Shown here: positions 6,901 to 15,950 of the stretch, one piece after another
How the letters are laid out: every line of letters starts with the position of its first letter
How positions within the stretch are numbered: position 1 is the stretch's first letter
DNA from: an uncultured Bacteroidales bacterium
GTDB taxonomy: Bacteria > Bacteroidota > Bacteroidia > Bacteroidales > UBA932
DNA: 64,000 nucleotides
Direction of reading: 5' to 3'
NCBI GenBank assembly: GCA_949297365.1
Contig: CASFSL010000044.1
Location: forward strand, 1-64,000
Made by a program: the position numbers and the translations under genes
Notes under the pieces: generated by a model
Database searches by the model: none
What the model saw: the letters and a program-made list of their open reading frames with translations, nothing else
Told to the model about the DNA's origin: nothing

Positions 6901-9468
6901 TCAAAGCTGCCTTACAGGCCCGCTCCAATGAGCCGTTACCGTATTCGCGGGCTCGGCATCATCCTTCATCTCAAGCTGAATCTCAAACTCACCGTTCTCT
7001 GTCTCAGTGATTTCGATTGTACCCTCCATGCCCGGAGCTCCCACGTAATACACATTGTCAGGATCGTACAACAGATAAGGCCATGTTCCCCTTATTACCG
7101 AAAACTCCTTATAACCAGGAATGAATTCTCCTGCCACCGGCGCGTCAGGATCTGCCGGTGTTGTATATGTGCCCGCTATTGAAGTAGAGCCTTCTGGTGC
7201 CAGCAGATCCAGCTGGATAGTCTCGCTGGTCGTATAATTGTAAATCATTATCTCATACTCCACGGCATTCTCGAAATAACTTGTATAGACACGATATGTA
7301 CATTCAGTATCGTCTTCTGGAGTAAAAATGACCGTCTTGTCCTCCCGAAGCACACTCAACCAATCTCCTGAAGGAAGGATAGGCGAGTTATCGACGAATG
7401 TAACCTCGCCCATCGGGTATCTGCCCTTGACGGAGACTCCCTCCGGCGTAGTGACATCTACTACAAACTCGTAATTGTCTCCATTATTGAGCACCTCAAT
7501 AGTTCCATCGACAGCAAATCCAACCAACGGTGTCACATCCAAAGACTCCACCTGCTGGATATAGGTACCGTAGTAGAACTGTTCACCAAACAGATTGAAC
7601 TGTGAGCCGACTGTAAATGTCATCTGCGACACATAGTCTTCACTGGGATTATAAGTTCCCGGCTTAATAACCATTTTCTCCTTTGTTGAGAGCGGCTCTG
7701 TCAGCAGGTCAATCGTCATCTGATGCCCCTTGACAAGATATCCTCCCTCGACAGTGCCCTCCAGCAAGTGTATGGTATAACGCTCACTGGTGCTACTCGT
7801 ATACTCCCACGTAGCTGATGCCGACGTAAAGACGACATTCACAGGCTCAGTAATGACAGGCGTGTCTCCGGAAAGGTCTGTGCGGTCGACGAACGTGATA
7901 TCGCCCTCATACTTCACAGAAAAATTCTCCTCGGGATTAGCCATTATAAATGAGCACTCTATCAAATAGCCGGAAGTCGTATGCGTGACATCTATTTCCC
8001 CTTCCACCGGCTTACGGTAGACAATCTCACCGTCTTCACTCATCTCACGCACCCAGGTATAATCCGGATTGGCCGTACCGTCCGTCATTCCCCCCTCCAG
8101 GGTGTATTTCCCTTCAGGAATAGTCGCATCATCAGCATTCATACTCACAGTCCCATAAAGGTCCAGATACAGTATCATTCCTGGGGATACCGGCATCTGC
8201 TCTCCGCTTTCACTAACCTCAAAATCCGTATTGCTCAGTCCGACATAATAGTTGGCAGAACCGTCACTTCCCTCAAAAGCCTTATAGCTGGCTTCAGTAA
8301 CACGGTCGAGCACCACATCCTCACCGGTTACGGGATCATCCGGCTCAACAGCGCCATGGGTCTCGCTGACGCAACGCACAGGAGCACCAGCCGAACGGTT
8401 ACTGTTGCTTTCTGTATTAAGGTAAGCCGGCAGGAAGTTAAGCGCATACACGTAGTATTCATCAGAAGCAGTCGATGTCCAGTAATTGGCCTGACCGCCT
8501 ACGAAACTCCATTCACCTGACGCAGCGCCTCTGTTTCCTACCATGGGGTAGTAACCCAGCAATGCGTGCCGGCGGCCCAGAGCAGCCTCATCGTAAATGA
8601 AATTAGCCTCATTCACACCTTTCCAGCTTCCATTGCGCGGAACCCGCCAGCCGGGAGGACAAGGATCGTACATAGTCTTTCCTGCATCTGACGGAGTCTC
8701 CCAAAGCCAGTCATTTGACGCAGAGCCGTCATGTGACAACCAGTCGTAATAATCATCACCTATCCGCAGACCGTAATAAAACGTAGTCGGATTCTCTATG
8801 GCATTCTGCATATTGTCAGCCACCGATACCTGCTCATTGGCAAAAACGCCATCTGCAACTGCCCCTGTAGAGTCATAAACAGTGATTCCGCCCATATCCA
8901 TCCAGCCCTCACCGCTTGGGAAAGGATCTTTACGCCCCCATTGATAAGCCAGTCCTTTAGCCAGACCGGCATCGTCATAATCATCGGTCAGCGCACCGAG
9001 ATTGCGGTCCATCCAGTTCAGACCGTTAAGTTTTTGGGCGGCAGATGACGGATCATAATCAGTAGACCATATATGCCAGCTCCAAAGAACAGTTCCCTCT
9101 CCATCCAATACTGCAATTACAGCATTGCCAGGATTGCCGCCGGCATTGAAGCACACGCGTTCATCCTCCAGGCGGACTCCAGAGACTACTGATGCTGCAT
9201 CCTGCCACAGAAGCACAGCTGATGCAGGCGCGAGTCTCCCCGCTGTATACCTGTCGGAGGATACTCCGTTACCCATCACCGTGGCATCAAAAGAATAGTC
9301 TCCAGCCTGATGCACGATATAGCAATTTGCCGTGCCTGATGCACTCAGGTCTGTGCCGTACACAGTCGGTTCCGGAGGAGTTGGAGGTGTAGGTTCTTCG
9401 TTGTCGCGCGAGCAGCTGACCGCAAATACCGTCACGGCCAGTGCCATAAAGAGTTGATATTTTCTCAT
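6901..9468 (-). CDS. Large lipoprotein with FISUMP-like domain and repeated beta domains
   Basis: An 855-residue protein of unknown role. MRKYQLFMALAVTVFAVSC is a lipoprotein signal with the lipobox Cys at residue 19, followed by a Pro/Thr-rich linker (EEPTPPTPPEPT). Residues about 40-370 carry the pattern WMDRNLGA, YQWGRKDPFP, DPCPPGWRVP and YWTSTASDEYY, which is the signature of the Fibrobacter-succinogenes-major-paralogous (FISUMP)-type domain common in Bacteroidales surface proteins. Residues about 390-855 look like three or more repeated beta domains, each starting with a Ser-Ala or Val-Asp strand and containing a GxYxxxxxD-type turn. No enzyme motif is seen. A weak -7-like TATATTGC lies at 9497-9504. 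Surface location is likely. Confidence 0.85.
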   Translation of the reverse strand: MRKYQLFMALAVTVFAVSCSRDNEEPTPPTPPEPTVYGTDLSASGTANCYIVHQAGDYSFDATVMGNGVSSDRYTAGRLAPASAVLLWQDAASVVSGVRLEDERVCFNAGGNPGNAVIAVLDGEGTVLWSWHIWSTDYDPSSAAQKLNGLNWMDRNLGALTDDYDDAGLAKGLAYQWGRKDPFPSGEGWMDMGGITVYDSTGAVADGVFANEQVSVADNMQNAIENPTTFYYGLRIGDDYYDWLSHDGSASNDWLWETPSDAGKTMYDPCPPGWRVPRNGSWKGVNEANFIYDEAALGRRHALLGYYPMVGNRGAASGEWSFVGGQANYWTSTASDEYYVYALNFLPAYLNTESNSNRSAGAPVRCVSETHGAVEPDDPVTGEDVVLDRVTEASYKAFEGSDGSANYYVGLSNTDFEVSESGEQMPVSPGMILYLDLYGTVSMNADDATIPEGKYTLEGGMTDGTANPDYTWVREMSEDGEIVYRKPVEGEIDVTHTTSGYLIECSFIMANPEENFSVKYEGDITFVDRTDLSGDTPVITEPVNVVFTSASATWEYTSSTSERYTIHLLEGTVEGGYLVKGHQMTIDLLTEPLSTKEKMVIKPGTYNPSEDYVSQMTFTVGSQFNLFGEQFYYGTYIQQVESLDVTPLVGFAVDGTIEVLNNGDNYEFVVDVTTPEGVSVKGRYPMGEVTFVDNSPILPSGDWLSVLREDKTVIFTPEDDTECTYRVYTSYFENAVEYEIMIYNYTTSETIQLDLLAPEGSTSIAGTYTTPADPDAPVAGEFIPGYKEFSVIRGTWPYLLYDPDNVYYVGAPGMEGTIEITETENGEFEIQLEMKDDAEPANTVTAHWSGPVRQL

Positions 9469-9562
9469 AAATAACTGGTTTAAGTGATTTCAGAGTGCAA
9501 TATAGGAAATAAACGGTACAATACCTACACCTACAGGCTCCGCATAATGCAAATATTGACTT

Positions 9563-10048
9563 TTAGCAATCTTTTTTACCGTATCCATCCAGAAAACGAA
9601 GTACTGCCTCATAGGAGTAGCCTCGGGAAAGGGCGAAACGCAGAAGCTTGGTGCGGCGTTCGTACAATGTTTTCCCCGAGACCGATTTCCATTTTGCAGC
9701 AAGCACCTGATACATACGGGCTTCGCTGTCCTCCGGGCTGACCTCCCCCAACGCCTCTTCCACAACCTCCCTGGATATGCCTTTGGCGGACAGGGCAAAC
9801 GATATCTTGCGCGGGCCCCAGCCGGAAAGAAGGGCCTTGTCCCGGACGAATGCACGGGCATAGCGGGCATCGTCCACATACCGCTCCCTGACCAGACGCT
9901 CCAGCACGGCGGCCGCGTCCTTATCGTCCAGGCCCTTCTGCCTGAGTTTCCCCAGCACGGCGGCGGAGCAGTATTCCCTCCGGGAGCACAGCCAGGCCAT
10001 ACGGCCGAACACCGCATCGAGTTTAGAAATAGTATCCGAGGTTGACAT
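9563..10048 (-). CDS. recX: RecX-family regulator of RecA
   Basis: A 161-residue, mostly helical basic protein built of three-helix RecX repeats. Supporting sequence includes LDDKDAAAVLERLVRERYVD, then DARYARAFVRDKALLSGWG and GPRKISFALSAKGIS, the hallmark R-x-L-x-x-K/A-G-I pattern of RecX. RecX binds RecA filaments and limits recombinase activity. The 5' end overlaps the 3' end of the patatin gene by 26 bases, which suggests translational coupling in the blaI-rlmN-patatin-recX transcript. recA is not in the window, which is common for Bacteroidota. Confidence 0.88.
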   Translation of the reverse strand: MSTSDTISKLDAVFGRMAWLCSRREYCSAAVLGKLRQKGLDDKDAAAVLERLVRERYVDDARYARAFVRDKALLSGWGPRKISFALSAKGISREVVEEALGEVSPEDSEARMYQVLAAKWKSVSGKTLYERRTKLLRFALSRGYSYEAVLRFLDGYGKKDC

Positions 10049-12386
10049 ACACGCCTAATGTTCTGGTTATATTGGACCAGCTGAAATCCACATCCACAGG
10101 GCCGATCGGAAGGTCATACGAGTACCTGAGGCCTACACCCCACCAGTCGTATGCGGTCATGGAACCGTCCCCATACGGAGTCTTCGGCACGAAGAAGTTA
10201 CGGATACCATTGGCCTCACGGGCATAGTTGCCCATAACGGTCACATAATGCTTGCGGTACACATTCCAGCGCAGGTCTGCTCGGAGAACGGCTACGGTAT
10301 TGTACATCATCTCGGGACGGTTGGCTCCGATGAAGGGAATCTGATGGTCCACATAGCGGCCCGGCATGACTCCTCCCAGCAGGTTGTCGTATGAAAAGAG
10401 ATAACTGTCTCCCATAACGAACCTGGCATAGACCTGCGGCATGAGCACCAGCCTTCTGTCCGCAAACGGCACATAGGAGAGAACTGACAGCTGAGCCTCT
10501 CCAAAGTTCCTGAACGGTACGGTCCTGTAAAAATCGTGGAATTTCCAGCCTCCGCTCAGAGTGAAGTCCACACCCTTCGTAGCGAACGACGAGCGGTCCT
10601 TGCTGTCAAACCTCAGCAGACCGTACACCCCCATGTAAGCACTTCTGAGCAGGCTCATATCCGGGATGTAAGATCCGTCATTCCCGGTATAGACATGATT
10701 GTAGATATAATTCTCGAAATTGAGACCTATCTCCGTACTGAAAAACCTGGAATGGTATTCGGACACATACGCCTTGACAGTCTGATTGAGAAGCATGGTG
10801 TTGGCGAATGCCCTGCCGTGATACCTGAGGTTAGTCTCGCTTTTACGGAACGTATATGAGAGACTGAACCTGGGGAATGCCCTTGGTGCAAAAGAGACCC
10901 TGACAGTGGCCCATGGATTGTAACTGAGACGGGTGGAGAAATTGAACTTGACTCCTGTCAGTTTCTGTTCGTTGATGCCCAGTCCCAGCAGGATGGCCGC
11001 GGCTTCCTGCGAGTCAAACCTGAATCCGAATCCGAAACTGTGCGGAACATCCCTGACCAGATCTATGTCGATGTGGTATGTGGAATCCCCCTCGTCGGGA
11101 AGTATCCTATAACTGACCTTGGAGAAAGCATTTGTCCCATGGAAAAACGATACGGCCTTCTCTATCTGCCTGCCCGTCATCCTGCGGTTCCTGAGGATCC
11201 GGGACTTTTTAAGCAGCCACATACAGTCCTTCTCACTGACTCCGGAGATGTAGACCGAGCTTATCGTCAGAGTATCCTTGTCTATATTCACAGCCCTGGG
11301 AGCCTGCCATACCTGCTCCACCGGGCCGTATTCCTCCAGTTTCAGCTTTAACGCCACCAGAGCTTCCCGCTGTCTGTCCGCAGCATCATACCCCCTTTGT
11401 ATAAGCGTGTCAATACTGTACTGGTCAAAATTCATCGGCCCGTAACCGGTGACATCCGGCTCTATGAAGATGTCGCACATGGCGATGTTGTCATCCGCCT
11501 TGCCCTTTGTCACCACACCCATAAGCTGGTCAATCAGCTGAGGCAGGGAATTGAGTCCGTCCGGATCTCCCCCTACCTTGCTGGACACCCTGACTCCTAT
11601 TATGATGTCAGCACCCATAGCCTTGCATACATCCACCGGGAAATTGTTGAGCATACCGCCGTCCACCAGCACCATGTCCCCCATCCGCATCGGAGAGAAC
11701 ACTCCGGGGATAGCCATACTTGCACGGATAGCCTTGGAAAGCAGACCGTTGTGGAAGACCACCTCGTTACCGCTGACCATATCGGTGGCCACACAGGCAT
11801 ACGGTATGGGCATCTCATTGAAATCTATGGAGTCCTGATAGCCGAAGCACAGGGAATTGATAAGACTCTCAATATTGTTGCCGTTGATGAATCCCGCCGG
11901 CAATGAGCTGACAAAGACGCTGGAAGAGGGCTGCTCCCTGGCCATCATCTCATCCCGCCTGTTCCTGCCGGTCTCCATTGAACTCTCCAGCGATGCAGCT
12001 GTAGCAAAAGGCACTGTGAGAAGATATTTGCCGCTGCGCTCTTTATCCTGAAACGAAAGCTGTTCCCTTGTAACGCTGTTGCTCATGTAGACAGACCAGT
12101 CTATCGAGCGGATAAGCGAATCCAGTTCCTCAGGAGTATATCCCAGACAGTACATACCTCCTACGACCGAGCCCATGCTGGTGCCGGCCACGAAATCCAC
12201 CGGGATACCAACCTCCTCCAGCACTTTCAGTGCACCGATATGGGCCGACCCCTTGGCACCTCCGCCGCTGAGCACCACGCCCACCTTAGGCCTTTCACGG
12301 CGCAGACTGTCGGACGGCACCGCCGCATTCAGGCAAACGGAAGACATTGCCGCGCATAAAAGAAATATCGTGACGAGTTGTTTCAT
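10023..12386 (-). CDS. Patatin-like phospholipase fused to outer membrane beta-barrel
   Basis: A 787-residue protein from ATG 12386. The longer frame starting at 12491 would run into rlmN and lacks a signal peptide, while this start gives MKQLVTIFLLCAAMSSVCLN. The patatin domain has the oxyanion loop GGGAKG (41-46), nucleophile motif GTSMG (Ser70) and DGG (242-244), i.e. an intact Ser-Asp dyad. A POTRA-like region follows (about 330-410), and the last ~350 residues are aromatic-rich alternating strands ending VNLGYYF, typical of a 16-strand Omp85/BamA-type barrel. The layout matches PlpD-type (type Vd) proteins. It probably hydrolyses lipids at the cell surface or moves the patatin domain across the outer membrane. 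Confidence 0.9.
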   Translation of the reverse strand: MKQLVTIFLLCAAMSSVCLNAAVPSDSLRRERPKVGVVLSGGGAKGSAHIGALKVLEEVGIPVDFVAGTSMGSVVGGMYCLGYTPEELDSLIRSIDWSVYMSNSVTREQLSFQDKERSGKYLLTVPFATAASLESSMETGRNRRDEMMAREQPSSSVFVSSLPAGFINGNNIESLINSLCFGYQDSIDFNEMPIPYACVATDMVSGNEVVFHNGLLSKAIRASMAIPGVFSPMRMGDMVLVDGGMLNNFPVDVCKAMGADIIIGVRVSSKVGGDPDGLNSLPQLIDQLMGVVTKGKADDNIAMCDIFIEPDVTGYGPMNFDQYSIDTLIQRGYDAADRQREALVALKLKLEEYGPVEQVWQAPRAVNIDKDTLTISSVYISGVSEKDCMWLLKKSRILRNRRMTGRQIEKAVSFFHGTNAFSKVSYRILPDEGDSTYHIDIDLVRDVPHSFGFGFRFDSQEAAAILLGLGINEQKLTGVKFNFSTRLSYNPWATVRVSFAPRAFPRFSLSYTFRKSETNLRYHGRAFANTMLLNQTVKAYVSEYHSRFFSTEIGLNFENYIYNHVYTGNDGSYIPDMSLLRSAYMGVYGLLRFDSKDRSSFATKGVDFTLSGGWKFHDFYRTVPFRNFGEAQLSVLSYVPFADRRLVLMPQVYARFVMGDSYLFSYDNLLGGVMPGRYVDHQIPFIGANRPEMMYNTVAVLRADLRWNVYRKHYVTVMGNYAREANGIRNFFVPKTPYGDGSMTAYDWWGVGLRYSYDLPIGPVDVDFSWSNITRTLGVYVNLGYYF

Positions 12387-12399
12387 AGGTCCGCTCACA

Positions 12400-13431
12400 T
12401 TATTGTCCCCGGCCTTTGCCGCTGAGCATACCGCAGGCGGCCAGGATGTCCTCACCACGGGAGGCCCTGAGGGTCGTAAGTACACCGGCATTGTTGAGCC
12501 GGGTCTTGAACTGCTCTATGACCGGCATCGGGGACGGAGCCAGAGGCGAGTCCGGTATCCGGTGAAAGCGAATGAGGTTGACCCGGCACTCCAGACCGCG
12601 CAGCATCCCGGCCAGAGCATCGGCATGACGCTTGTCGTCATTGACTCCGGCAAACATGATGTACTCGAAGCTGACGCGCCTCTGCCCGGTAAAATCGTAC
12701 TCCCGTATCAGCGACAGAGTCTTCGCCAGAGGGAAAGGTTTCTCCATCGGCATCAACTCCGCCCTCTCCTCAGGGAAAGGATTGTGCAGGCTCACGGCCA
12801 GATGACAGGAACATTCGTCCATGAAACGCCGCAGAGGCGACTCCCCCGTGCGCGGATCCGATGTCACGCCTATGGTCGAAAGGGTGATGCGCTTGGGACT
12901 CCAGCCGAAGCCCCACGGAGCGGTCAGCACCTCTATCGCCCGGCAGACATTGTCCCAGTTGTCCAGCGGCTCGCCCATGCCCATGAAGACAGCGTTGGTC
13001 AGCGAAGCCGCCTCGTCTATCTCCATGAACTGCGAGAGTATCTCCGCCGGAGTCAGGTTGCCGTGCCAGCCCTGCCGGCCGGTCATGCAGAAGCGGCAGC
13101 CCATCCGGCAGCCCATCTGCGAAGAGACGCATACCGTGTGCCTGTCACCGTCAGGAATCATCACAGCCTCCACGCCCGGCCCGAACGGAAAGAGATATTT
13201 CCTGGTCCCGTCAGCCGAGGATATCAGGTCGCAATAACCTGTCCGCCCCACCTCATAGTCCTGAGAAAGAGCCGCCCTGGCCGCCTTGGAGACATTGGTC
13301 ATCTCATCTATCGTCCTGACTCTCTTGCTGTAAAGCCAGTCAGCCATCTGTGTGGCCACAAAAGACTTCAGGCCGTATCCTGCACATACGGCCTTGAGTT
13401 CATCTATATTTTTACCTAAAAGTGCTTCCAT
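12400..13431 (-). CDS. rlmN: 23S rRNA (adenine2503-C2)-methyltransferase RlmN
   Basis: A 343-residue radical-SAM enzyme. The [4Fe-4S] motif CxxxCxxC is C108-RMG-C112-RF-C115, embedded in SSQMGCRMGCRFCMTGRQGW as in RlmN/Cfr. GMGEPLDN and the C-terminal GEDILAACGML (with the methyl-carrying Cys) are also present. It methylates A2503 in the peptidyl-transferase centre and some tRNAs at A37. Its ATG (13431-13429) shares a base with the TGA of the 36-codon upstream frame (TGATG), so it is translationally coupled to it. RlmN is more likely than Cfr because the sequence is the standard housekeeping type. Confidence 0.95.
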   Translation of the reverse strand: MEALLGKNIDELKAVCAGYGLKSFVATQMADWLYSKRVRTIDEMTNVSKAARAALSQDYEVGRTGYCDLISSADGTRKYLFPFGPGVEAVMIPDGDRHTVCVSSQMGCRMGCRFCMTGRQGWHGNLTPAEILSQFMEIDEAASLTNAVFMGMGEPLDNWDNVCRAIEVLTAPWGFGWSPKRITLSTIGVTSDPRTGESPLRRFMDECSCHLAVSLHNPFPEERAELMPMEKPFPLAKTLSLIREYDFTGQRRVSFEYIMFAGVNDDKRHADALAGMLRGLECRVNLIRFHRIPDSPLAPSPMPVIEQFKTRLNNAGVLTTLRASRGEDILAACGMLSGKGRGQ

Positions 13432-13541
13432 CAGCTTCTTGTACTCATCTGCAACATTAACGGCAATTCCTGACTCAAGCTCACCGGATACAGAAGCAGC
13501 ATCAAGGCGGAGCCAGCCAGATATGCCAGCATGGCATTCAT
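13431..13541 (-). pseudogene. 36-codon membrane peptide, probable remnant of a blaR1/M56 gene
   Basis: The frame starts with ATG at 13541, overlapping the blaI stop (ATGA), and ends TGA at 13431, overlapping the rlmN start (TGATG). It encodes MNAMLAYLAGSALMLLLYPV and 16 more residues. The first 18 residues resemble the first transmembrane helix of BlaR1/MecR1-type M56 peptidases, which normally sit directly after a BlaI repressor in Bacteroidota. The rest of the peptidase is missing, so this looks like an internal deletion that fused the start of blaR1 to the region before rlmN. It may still be translated as a short coupling peptide. Too short for certainty. Confidence 0.6.
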
Positions 13542-13909
13542 TTACGCCTGCGGTCCTTTTCGATCATTCTGACCAGATCCTTGAGTTCCTCCAGGCTGAT
13601 GCGTTCGTCCTCCACGAACTGAGATACGACTTTCTTATAGGAATTGTCCAGATAATCCCTGATAACTCCGCCCAGATATCTCTGACCGTACTGTTCCCGG
13701 TCCATCGTCGGGGCATACCGATAAGACAGTCCTTCCGCCATGTGGGTCGTAAAACCTTTCTTCTCAAGTGAGCGGACCATTGTCGAGACGGTATTGAAAT
13801 GCGGCCTGGGCTCATCGTAGTGCTGCAGCATCTCGGCCACGGTCAGAGGGCCGTACTCCCACAGCAGATCCATTACTTCCTCTTCTCTCTTTGTTATCTC
13901 GCTTCGCAT
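13538..13909 (-). CDS. BlaI/MecI/CopY-family transcriptional repressor
   Basis: A 123-residue protein from ATG 13909. The upstream in-frame ATG at 13978 would start before the promoter at 13946-13953 and is rejected. The N-terminal winged helix (KREEEVMDLLWEYGPLTVAE, then HFNTVSTMVRSLEKKGFTTH) is typical of BlaI/MecI, and the C-terminal helix (QFVEDERISLEELKDLVRMI) is the dimerisation region. BlaI repressors are usually released by proteolysis through a BlaR1 sensor; here only a 36-codon stub of that partner remains. It is probably autoregulated, since a 12-bp palindrome lies beside its own promoter. Target genes are unknown; the downstream rlmN-patatin-recX genes may be co-regulated. Confidence 0.88.
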   Translation of the reverse strand: MRSEITKREEEVMDLLWEYGPLTVAEMLQHYDEPRPHFNTVSTMVRSLEKKGFTTHMAEGLSYRYAPTMDREQYGQRYLGGVIRDYLDNSYKKVVSQFVEDERISLEELKDLVRMIEKDRRRK

Positions 13910-13945
13910 AATATCCCGATTTAGATTGTTTGACTTGTTTGTTTG

Positions 13946-13969
13946 CAAAGATAGGAAATTCCCGGGAAT
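13946..13969 (-). promoter_or_regulatory. blaI-type promoter with 12-bp palindrome ATTCCCGGGAAT
   Basis: On the minus strand TATCTTTG (13953 to 13946) is a perfect -7 element 37 bases before the ATG. Directly upstream, 13958-13969 is the perfect palindrome ATTCCCGGGAAT, between the -7 and -33 positions, where a repressor would block RNA polymerase. It is a candidate operator for the adjacent BlaI-type repressor (inference). Confidence 0.5.
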
Positions 13970-14081
13970 ATTGCTCATCCGCGCCTGCGGAACAGAGCGA
14001 GGCCGGCACCGTCGGAGAGCGGAAATGCAAACTGTTAACGAGTGTTAAATAGACGGCTCTGCATACAGTTCCGAACACAAT

Positions 14082-14130
14082 AATCACGGTTTTCCGCCAT
14101 ATCCTCCGACATAGGATTTTGCTATCTTTG
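14082..14130 (+). promoter_or_regulatory. Two-component operon promoter with AATCACGGTTTTCCG box
   Basis: The -7 element TATCTTTG is at 14123-14130, followed by the ATG at 14160. The 15-base box AATCACGGTTTTCCG at 14082-14096 holds the dyad CGG-TTTT-CCG and recurs at exactly the same distance (45 bases to the TTTG) in front of the lipoprotein gene at 16659. It is a candidate binding site for the LuxR-class response regulator encoded here. Confidence 0.6.
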
Positions 14131-14159
14131 CAGTCATAACACAACTGACTGACCCTACT

Positions 14160-15944
14160 ATGCGCCACAGATTCCTGACAGGGCTCACGCTTCTTGCTGT
14201 TTCCGCCACATGCCTTTCCCTGAAGGCTGAGTCAAGGCGGGATTTTTCCTACACCCTGCAGATTGACAGCCTTGCGGAGACTGCCTTCGCAGAAGGCGAT
14301 ATGAGACGCTGCATCAGCCTCTGGCTCGAAGCGGCCGAGATTGCAGACCGCTGCGCCAAGACCGAGGAGGACTCACTGATCTACAGCGGATTTCTCCAGT
14401 CCATAGGAGTCTGCTACCGCCGCACTTCGATGATGGACTCCACCCTGCACTACTACAATCTGGCCTGGGACATCCTCCACGACAAGACCTCACCAGCCGC
14501 TGTCTCCGAAAAGACCCGCCTGCTCACCAGCATGGCCATCCTGCTGACTTTCATGGGCCGGGACGAGGAGTCAATGCAGTATGCCGACCGTGCGATGGCC
14601 ATGGCCCGGGACGATGCCGACATGGAGATGATCATGTACGCCGCGACCAATGCCGGAGGCATCTATGCCCGCAACGGGGATTTTGCCAAAAGTACCTCTG
14701 CCCTGCGCACCGCAGTATCCAAAGCTGAAGAGAGCGGCCTGCCCGACAAACAGCTCTCAGCCCTGACCATCATGACCTCGATGTTCAATCTCGCCGGAGA
14801 GACTGACTCAGTAGAGCACTATCTGCAACTTGCGGAGAAAGCATCGGAAGGGCTACCCGAGAACTCAGTGGAGGTTCTGGGATTCCGCGAGACCCAGGCG
14901 GCGGTACTCAGCAGCCTGGGGCACTATGCCGAAAGCAACGCCATATACCGGAAACTGCTTTCGGCATCTGGCAGCAACTCCTCCGTAGTGGAGGATGCCG
15001 GATACATGGCCATGGCCCGCAACTACATGGCACTGGGACAATGGGAAAACGCCGGACAATGCTACGAGAAAGCCTACAGCGTCATCGACAGTATCTACAA
15101 TGCGGACATCACAGCCCAGGTCTCGGAATGGTCTGCCAAATACGGAGCGGCCGAAAAGGAACTGGAAATCTCCAGACTGGAACAGGAATCCCTGAAAAAC
15201 CGGGCGGCCATGCAGACATGGGTCATCATCGCCATGGCGCTGGTAGCGGTTCTGGCAGGAGTTGTCCTGACAGCGGCATACAGACGCAGACATCTGAAAA
15301 AGGTGGAGGAACTGCGGCTTGCCAGGAAATACATAGACGGACTGGAGAAAGAAAGAGCGCGGGTAGCCCGGGAGCTGCACGACGGAGTGTGCAACGACCT
15401 GCTCGGCATAGGTATGCAGATCTCGGCCATGAGACCAGGCGGTCCCGAACAGGACAAGGTGCTGTCACTGCTGGAGGGTCTGCGCAGCGAGGTCCGCGCC
15501 ATCTCGCATGACATGATGCCGCCCCAGTTCAGCTTCTCTGACATTGAGGAAGTGATGAAGATGTACGCTGACCGCTTCCGCTCCCAGACCAACGCCCTGA
15601 TTCAGTTCGACGCCGCATGTGAAGGTCCTCTCACATGGCGGCAGGTGCCTGACCATATATCACACGAAGTCTACAGGATCTTCCAGGAACACATGGGCAA
15701 TATCATCAAGCATTCAGGAGCAGGACGTATCGGTGCGGAACTCCTGTTAAACGGGACTTCGCTGTCCCTGACTGTATCCGACGACGGAAAACCTTTTGAA
15801 CCTGACATGCCGATGCAGGCCAAAGGCGGAATAGGCCTGAACATAATGAAAGAAAGAGCCAAGTCCATAGGAGCCGTCATGTCGTATTCCTCCTCCGGCG
15901 GGACAAACATCCTCAAACTTGACGTACCTTTGAATATTTTATAA
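14160..15944 (+). CDS. Sensor histidine kinase with TPR sensor region (NarL/DesK-type)
   Basis: A 594-residue membrane kinase. The N-terminus is a signal peptide (RFLTGLTLLAVSATCLSLKA). Residues about 30-340 are helical repeats of the tetratricopeptide type (for example YAESNAIYRKLLSASG, then MALGQWENAGQCYEKAYSV), expected to lie in the periplasm. One transmembrane helix is at about 353-374 (WVIIAMALVAVLAGVV). The HisKA_3 dimerisation domain has the phosphorylated His407 in ARELHDGVCNDLLG, and the C-terminal ATPase has a G1 box (VSDDGKPFE) and GIGLNIMKERAKSIGA. The partner regulator starts six bases after its stop. Bacteroidota use many TPR kinases of this form; the signal is unknown. Confidence 0.92.
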   Translation: MRHRFLTGLTLLAVSATCLSLKAESRRDFSYTLQIDSLAETAFAEGDMRRCISLWLEAAEIADRCAKTEEDSLIYSGFLQSIGVCYRRTSMMDSTLHYYNLAWDILHDKTSPAAVSEKTRLLTSMAILLTFMGRDEESMQYADRAMAMARDDADMEMIMYAATNAGGIYARNGDFAKSTSALRTAVSKAEESGLPDKQLSALTIMTSMFNLAGETDSVEHYLQLAEKASEGLPENSVEVLGFRETQAAVLSSLGHYAESNAIYRKLLSASGSNSSVVEDAGYMAMARNYMALGQWENAGQCYEKAYSVIDSIYNADITAQVSEWSAKYGAAEKELEISRLEQESLKNRAAMQTWVIIAMALVAVLAGVVLTAAYRRRHLKKVEELRLARKYIDGLEKERARVARELHDGVCNDLLGIGMQISAMRPGGPEQDKVLSLLEGLRSEVRAISHDMMPPQFSFSDIEEVMKMYADRFRSQTNALIQFDAACEGPLTWRQVPDHISHEVYRIFQEHMGNIIKHSGAGRIGAELLLNGTSLSLTVSDDGKPFEPDMPMQAKGGIGLNIMKERAKSIGAVMSYSSSGGTNILKLDVPLNIL

Positions 15945-15950
15945 ACCGTT

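Noticed and set aside
12175..13419. 414-codon plus-strand frame
   Set aside because: Antisense to rlmN and the patatin gene; low-complexity His/Arg/Pro composition and no domain.
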